This document shows positions 58,218-64,000 of a stretch of 64,000 nt of DNA, in pieces (the stretch's first letter is position 1; the number at the start of each line of letters is the position of its first letter). The notes under the pieces are model-generated. The model ran no database searches, was not told where the DNA came from, and worked only from the letters and a program-made list of their open reading frames with translations. The stretch lies in contig CM068378.1 of the NCBI GenBank assembly GCA_034770075.1, positions 45,164,508 to 45,228,507 of the forward strand, in the 5' to 3' direction. Made by a program: the position numbers and the translations under genes. This DNA is from Aralia elata. Lineage: Eukaryota; Streptophyta; Magnoliopsida; Apiales; Araliaceae.

Positions 58218-60015
58218 TGAAAGTAGTATGCACATAAGCCAATCATATTTTATATGATGTAGCATATACTTTGTAATCTTATTCGGTTATTAAAGACATT
58301 TTTTATTATCTACATAATGCTATTATATTAATATGTGATAAACCCATAGTTTTAAGCAATACTTTTAGAATCATTATGATGATCATGCTAATGAGATCTA
58401 AATTCTTAGATAGCTTAAAAGTAAAATCGTTCCTAATCGATTGGATTACTAAGAAGGAGATTAGTTAATCTGGATAGATTAATACATACATTGCTTGCTC
58501 TTATAAAGAGGATGATTGATCTAATAATTATTTGTGTGGAGACACTAAGGCAAGTATGTAGGTGCTTATTAGAGAATAAGTTCACTGAACGTGGCTCACT
58601 AAGGAATACCTAATGGAGTTTTACTCGCTTGTCAATAGGAATTCCTCTAGTGATAGTACTACAAATGATCTTTGGAATTGAGATCATCATAGTATCTTGT
58701 GTATGATGAGTTATACTTTAATATGTCCCTTAAGATCTTTAAGATATATCAAAAGGTATGATTGGGTATATTAAGTTGTACATAGAGATTGGTAAATGAT
58801 CAAGAAAGAATCTATCACGTCTAGTAAAAGATGTAAATGTCCTATGTGATTCGATAAATGACAACTCAGTAGTACTTGGCCAAGGCAGAATGAAATTAGA
58901 AAGGAGTTTCTAATTTGTATTATTTAGAGTTGTGCATTTAGGAATCGAAATACATATAATTAAATAAAATAAAACTTGACAGTAATTTCATGTCTTATAT
59001 TTAATTGGGACATTGTATGGTAGAAGGATTGAATTGTACGGTAACTATTCACTGAAAGGTTCTTTTGTGATTAATGTTGAAATCTATATTATCTGGAAAG
59101 TCGTTGATCGCTTAGGGGGCTTACCCTTATTGTAGAATAAATATTATTTAATTAAATGAATTAAATAGTTTTATTTATTTATTTAAATAAGATTAGAATT
59201 GTTCTAATTGATTTATTCACAACCGGTTTAATATGGAGAACCTAAAGGGTCACACCGCAAAAGAAAAATATTTGTTTAAGAAGTAAATGGCATAATTGTA
59301 ATAATAAGTTAAGTGTATTTAATTTAATCTATTGAGATAGAATAAATTAAATAGCTTAATATTTATTATTTAATATTTTGAAAATATTAAATATAAATTA
59401 ATAAGAGGAGTCTTATTATTGTTATTACTATTACTATTTTTTAATTCCTAATAGAGATTGAGAATTAATTAATAGAAATACTCTTTCATGAATTCCTAAT
59501 TAGATTAGGAGTTTAATTTAATTAAAGGAGTTTAATTAGAATAGAAACCCTAATTCTAAATAGTTTAGGGGAGGGTTTCCTACATCTATAAATAAGAGAA
59601 GTCTTATTATAGATTAGGGTAATACACTATTGCATAAGAATTCTAGAGAGTCTTACAATTTCTATAGAGATAGAAACTAAGGTTTTTCCAACACCCATCT
59701 TCTTGAACAAGTATTATTCCTTGGTGGATCACCTCTAGAGGCCAAACACTTGGGTGGCTAACGTAAATCAAAGGAAGGAATTTAATCGGTGGAATTCAAG
59801 GAGAACGCGAAGGAATTGGAGGTGAACTTGTACCTGAGGAAGCTAGAATTCTACAAGGGTATAATTCTTATTCTCCATCTCTTTCGTTTAATTAATAATT
59901 GTGCATAAAGAAAGATCATGGTGATGGTTTGTATAAAAATTTAAAATCTGATTTTATCGCGCTTCCACTTTATTTATGTAATTTGATTTCATTTTCGCGT
60001 TATACAAACCTAACA
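58218..60015 (+). repeat. 3' LTR of copia N
   Basis: It starts TGAAAGTAGTATGCACAT and ends CAAACCTAACA, 1798 bp, co-linear with the 5' LTR apart from small indels. It is followed by the CATCT duplication. Confidence 0.9.
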
Positions 60016-60020
60016 CATCT
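60016..60020 (+). repeat. Right target-site duplication of copia N
   Basis: CATCT matches 50341-50345 exactly. Confidence 0.9.
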
Positions 60021-61927
60021 GCATTTAAAGAGACCAGTCTCATTCGTCCTTCACCAGATCCTATCCATTTGTCAGGTAGGGTGATATTTGGATCCTCATA
60101 TACTTCAAGTACAACTCGCCTTCAAATCCCTTTTGATGTAAAGGGAATGGAGGGAGGAGGAACTGAATATCCAATAGGTTGCTCCCCCTCGGACGAGGGA
60201 TCCTCTGGCTTTACGATTGTAGGGTTATAACCCTTATTATCATCATCTACAACTGCTTCAATAACGTGAGTTATTTGTAGAGATGTATCTGAAGACTGCA
60301 GCGATCATTGAGCAGAATCTTCTTTGTATTTGGTTCTCTACTTTTCCCTTTTTGTCTTCTCTTCTCTCTTCTTTTGCTTTTCTTCTAGTGTTTTCTTCTT
60401 CTTCTTTGTTTGAGGCTCAGGACTTAAATCCTTCTCAGCCAGTTCAATATTTTCTTCCTTTGGCTCTTGCTGTTCAGCAGTTATAGCCACTTCTTCATTT
60501 CCTTGGGGCTCAGATGTAGAAACCATCACAGCTGGATCAATTTCTTCATTTGGCTTAGGAATGTCATCCTTTATAGCCAACCCTTAAGTAGGTCTTGACT
60601 CAGACACTGTTGTTATCTTTAACAATGTCTAAACGACACTTTGTGATTCAATCATGAATGTCTTCTCAGCAATATCAACTTCCATATTTGCTTCAGAGGA
60701 AGATCTAGGTTTCCCTTTATTATTTTTTGTGAGCTCAGGGATATTTTCATTTTCCTCCTTGTCTTCTTCTTAATGCTCTACGATCGTAGTGGGCATGGAT
60801 TCTCCAACTTGTTCTTCAAGCTGAACATGAGCTTTCCTTCCACGAGGAATCCCCTTCTTCTTTAAAATCATTTTAGACAGAGGAGTGTTGACATCCTCTT
60901 CTTCCTTTTCCTTTCCTTTACCTTTGACTTTCTGGAACTATCCAGAGGTTGTTTAGCAATTTCTGGTGCTTATTTTTCAAACTTCTTCTTCTTCTTCTTC
61001 TTCTTGACTGATTGATCAGTCGTAGAGTCTGGCTCACTCTGAGCTTCAGGAGCAACAGACCCTTGAGATACTTCTTTTTCAATAACTGTTATTTTCCTTT
61101 TTCCTTTTCCTTTTATGGGCTTCTGGACGTCACTAATGGTTTTTTCACTTCCTCCTTCAGATTGTTTGGACTTCGGATTCTCCACTGGATTTCTCTTCCA
61201 GTTATTAAAAACCCTGGGAGTCATTCTTTTGTTGGCGTTTAGAGGCTCCCCTTCCTTTTTAAGAATCCTATTCCGCAACCTCTTCTTTAGGATAATGCTT
61301 ATCAATCTCTCATGAAACATCTTTGGAGCAGTTTTTCCTTTCGCCTTCCTCTTGTCGTGATCTTCAATCCAGTTGCCCAGCCAGTTTAGAAAGATGGCAC
61401 CAAAGTTAATTTTCTTCTTCTGAATAATGGCTGTCATGAATCTCAGTTGTAGTTCACTAACTGAGTCATGAGCAGAGTCTTTACAGATGATACAGTTGCC
61501 TACTATCTCTGCAAGGAACTCATACTCTAGAGGAAATTCTTTTTTCTTGTATCCCTTGAGTTGGGGATTCTTTGAGACACATTAGCTTTAGTCTTTCCTT
61601 TGTATCAGTCTCATCAAGGGAGGTAATGCCTTGACTGACAAACTCTAGGTTTTGATTGACTTCTTCGATTCCCATCTGTAGTACTGTGCCTTTAACTTTG
61701 GTGGTCAGGTTCCTATAAGCATACTCAACATTTAGATAGAATTCCTGGATAAGTTCTGTGTATATTCGAGTGTTTGCTTCCAAACATTCGGAGAAGCCAA
61801 TTGCCCGCACAAGCTTGAGTACATTCTTGAACTTCTTCTCCTCTCCTACGAACTTATCAGAGCACAACTGAATGCCAGTCATAATTTGAATATCTACCAT
61901 TTGGTTGAATTTGTGCCAAAAGATCAC
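60021..61927 (-). pseudogene. Envelope-like ORF of SIRE element, proximal part
   Basis: The minus strand contains a domain resembling the family called putative plant transposon protein (IYTELIQEFYLNVEYAYRN, MGIEEVNQNLEFVSQG; 61927-61520). After a frameshift comes a Lys/Arg-rich segment (61437-60970) with a run of eight or more lysines from (CTT)n at 60981-61005, then a Glu/Lys-rich acidic stretch (60580-60338). Frames are broken by several stops and shifts. Such an extra ORF after pol is known from SIRE elements and is called envelope-like, without proof of that function. Confidence 0.6.
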
Positions 61928-62343
61928 AAAAATGTCTAAGCTTTCTGAAGTTTGAAAGTTAGGGCAAAATAGAGATAAATATTTTGGATTTGAAAAGTGA
62001 GAGAATTATAAGGACCAGAGGGAAATTTGAAATGATTTTAATATTACTTCCCTCTTATTTTTCCTGAGTAGGAGACGTGGCATGGTATGATTTGTTGCAC
62101 GTCGCTTCTTATGCTGCGTTTTTACAGCTGTATGGCAGTAACTTCCTATCTTTACTTGTGTGACTGATACGCGCTATGAGGCAAAACCGCCTTAAGTTTA
62201 TTTTTCGTAGAGTGATTCTGGTTAACTTTACGAACTTCCTATTAAGCTCAGCGATCCTACCATCATTCTACGATCCACTTTTGACTCTACGAGAACTTCT
62301 CATTTCTTACCTGCACTTGTTAGTACCATTTTGAAATATAAAA
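61928..62343 (-). other. Spacer between SIRE pol and envelope-like ORF
   Basis: No ORF and no known motif are found. It may carry the signal for making the downstream ORF's RNA, but nothing visible shows this. Confidence 0.4.
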
Positions 62344-64000
62344 CTAAGGATGCAAATTAAGCATACCTAATTTATTTATCAACTTGTTGAATCTAGATTC
62401 ATCTACTGGTTTTGTAAACACATCTGCTAGCTGATTTTTAGTGGGAATCAAATGCAATGATATATTCTTGTTTTGCACATGGTCTCTAATAAAATGATAT
62501 CTTATGTCCATGTGCTTAGTTGTAGAATGCATGACAGGATTATGGGTAATAGATATAATACTAGTATTATCACAAAATATAGGAATAGACTTGAATTCAA
62601 ACCCATAGTCAGTTAGCTGGTTTTTCATCCATAAGATTTGAGCACAACAACTTCCAACTGCGATATATTCAACCTCTGCAGTAAATGTTGAGATTGAATT
62701 CTGCTCCTTGTTGAACCATGAGACAAGTCTATTGCCTAGAAATTGACACGTTCCGCTAGTACTTTTCCTGTCTATTTTATATCCTACAAAATCTGCATCA
62801 GAGTATCCTATTAGATCAAAGGGAGACTCCTTGGGATACCACAATCCCAAATATAGAGTACCCTTGAGATATCTGCAAATTCTTTTGACAGCAATTAGAT
62901 GAGATTCCTTAGGATTAGCTTGTAATCTAGCACAAATACAGGCAGAGAACATGATATCTGGTCTACTATCAGTTAAGTATAGGAGAGATCGAATCATACC
63001 TCTATATTGAGTAATCTCAATACTCTTACCCTTTTCATCTTTGTCTAATTTAGTCGTAGAGGACATAGGAGTTTTCATGGGAGTAGCTAATTCCATGCCA
63101 TATTTCTTAAGTAAATCCTTGATATACTTAGCTTGGTTAATGAACATTCCTTCATTTTTCTGTTTCACTTGGAGGCCAAGGAAATAATTCAGCTCGCCCA
63201 TCATGCTCATTTCAAACTTGCTCTTTATTAGCGTAGCAAATCTCTCACATAATTTTTCATCAGTAGAATCGAAGATAATATCATCTACATAGATTTGTAC
63301 TAATAATATTTTTCTTTTATGCTTCCTAAGGAACAAAGTTGTGTCTACTCTACCTCTAGTAAATTCATTTTCAACAAGATAACTACTGAGTGTTTCATAC
63401 CATACTCTAGGTGCTTGCTTTAAACCATTAAGTGCTTTATCTAGTTTATAGACATAATTATAGTGAGTAGAGTTGATAAAACCTGGAGGTTGTTCAACGT
63501 AGACTTCTTCTTGAAGTTCACCGTTTAGAAATGCACTTTTTACATCCATTTAAAAAACTTTGACCTTCATGTGGGTTGCATAAGCTAGGAACATCCTGAT
63601 AGCTTCCAATTTGGCAACAGGTGCAAAGGTTTCATCGAAATCAATTCCTTCTTCTTGAGAATAACCTTTAGCAACCAATCTTGCCTTGTTTCTCGTGATC
63701 ACTCCAGTTTCATCCATCTTGTTTCTGAAGACCCATTTTGTGCCTATGACTGGATGATTTCTTGGCCTTGGAACTAGTCTCCACACTTTGTTTCTTTCGA
63801 ACTGATTTAGTTCTTCTTGCATAGCCTCAATCCAACTTGAATATTCTAAAGCTTCTTCAATCTTTTTAGGCTCGAATTGAGAGAGAAAACTGGGGTAAAA
63901 GCATTCATTTTGTGTAGCTAACCTTGTTCTAACTCTTACATTAGGATCTCCAATAATCAAATTTTGATTGTGATCTTTTACCCATCTGCTTCTTGAGGGG
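62344..64000 (-). pseudogene. SIRE-type copia pol: RT and RNase H, partial
   Basis: The frame enters from the right edge. RT motifs are ARLVAKGYSQEEGIDFDETF (near 63640-63700), MDVKSAFLNGELQEEVYVEQ, GLKQAPRVWY and the active site IYVDDIIF near 63280. RNase H follows with YSDADFVGYKIDRKSTSGTC (near 62750-62800) and ends with FTKPVDESRF near 62385. A single TAA (63550-63552) breaks the frame just before MDVKSAF, where the family has glutamine. Apart from it the frame is open for 1.6 kb, so this is the best preserved copia pol here. Confidence 0.9.

Larger units (their letters stand above)
50346..60015 (+). mobile_element. Complete but decayed Ty1/copia element N
   Basis: Two direct LTRs (50346-52126 and 58218-60015), a PBS, gag-protease, remnants of integrase, RT and RNase H, a PPT, and flanking CATCT duplications define a full element. 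The LTRs differ at roughly one base in ten by eye, and the coding region is full of stops, so it is old. It interrupts the envelope-like ORF of the SIRE element. It holds an inserted LTR (J) between its leader and gag. Confidence 0.9.
49561..64000 (-). mobile_element. SIRE-type Ty1/copia element, split by copia N
   Basis: On the minus strand the order is RT-RNase H (64000 to 62344), spacer, an envelope-like region (61927 to 60021), then, after the inserted copia element, its continuation (50340 to 49561). The end of RNase H (DVFTKPVDESRFNKLINKLG) and an extra ORF after pol are typical of SIRE/Maximus elements. Its 3' LTR is missing, since chromovirus D follows at 49560. The 5' part is outside the window. 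Confidence 0.75.

Noticed and set aside
1..64000. Host genes, tRNA or rRNA genes
   Set aside because: Every long frame can be assigned to a transposable element, and I saw no RNA gene, though short exons of an unrelated gene cannot be fully excluded by eye.

Overview
This 64 kb window is plant nuclear DNA built almost entirely from nested, decayed transposable elements. I see no ordinary host gene and no rRNA or tRNA gene. The evidence for a plant is the mix of lineages: Athila-type, Tat/Ogre-type and chromovirus-type Ty3/gypsy elements, SIRE-type and other Ty1/copia elements, and a CACTA-like DNA transposon end. The setting is probably repeat-rich heterochromatin of a seed plant; I cannot name the species.

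Left part (1-5737, minus): the 5' half of an Athila-type element (A) with LTR, primer-binding site (PBS), gag-protease and most of reverse transcriptase (RT)-RNase H. It sits within about 50 bp of the start of recognisable gag of a second element.

Main element B (5738-20695, plus) is the most interesting object. It is a Tat/Ogre-type Ty3/gypsy element. It has gag-protease with a G-patch, an apparent spliceable intron between protease and RT, RT-RNase H, a second RNase H, and integrase. After integrase come two antisense host-like genes: a DUF7745-like gene (12792-14356) and a three-exon plant mobile domain (PMD) gene (14586-16553). A 70-bp tandem array with 560-bp higher-order structure follows (17331-18480), then the polypurine tract (PPT) and the 3' LTR (18652-20695). 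Coding damage in B is light: single-codon nonsense changes compatible with C-to-T mutation, and one frameshift in the antisense DUF7745-like gene.

Middle part (20696-40321): a piece of a chromovirus-like LTR, a CACTA-like end full of GCAACGA motifs, an integrase scrap, an inverted Tat 5' LTR with PBS (24501-26529), a copia RT scrap, a chromovirus-type LTR (27686-31678), a degenerate Tat-like element (31679-34483), a minus-strand LTR (34484-36991) and an internally deleted Athila-like element (36992-40321).

Right part (40322-64000): the 3' end of a copia element (minus), a chromovirus (plus, 42546-46540) broken in gag by an LTR piece and in integrase by another chromovirus LTR (minus, 46541-49153), then a SIRE-type copia element (minus, 49561-64000). 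The SIRE envelope-like ORF is split by a complete but old copia element (50346-60015) flanked by a perfect 5-bp target duplication, CATCT. That copia element itself carries an inserted LTR.

How the genes relate: each coding block is a retrotransposon replication module (gag particle protein, protease, RT, RNase H, integrase), and every pol block has stops or frameshifts. The antisense PMD and DUF7745-like genes of B are the only sequences that suggest an extra, non-replicative role.
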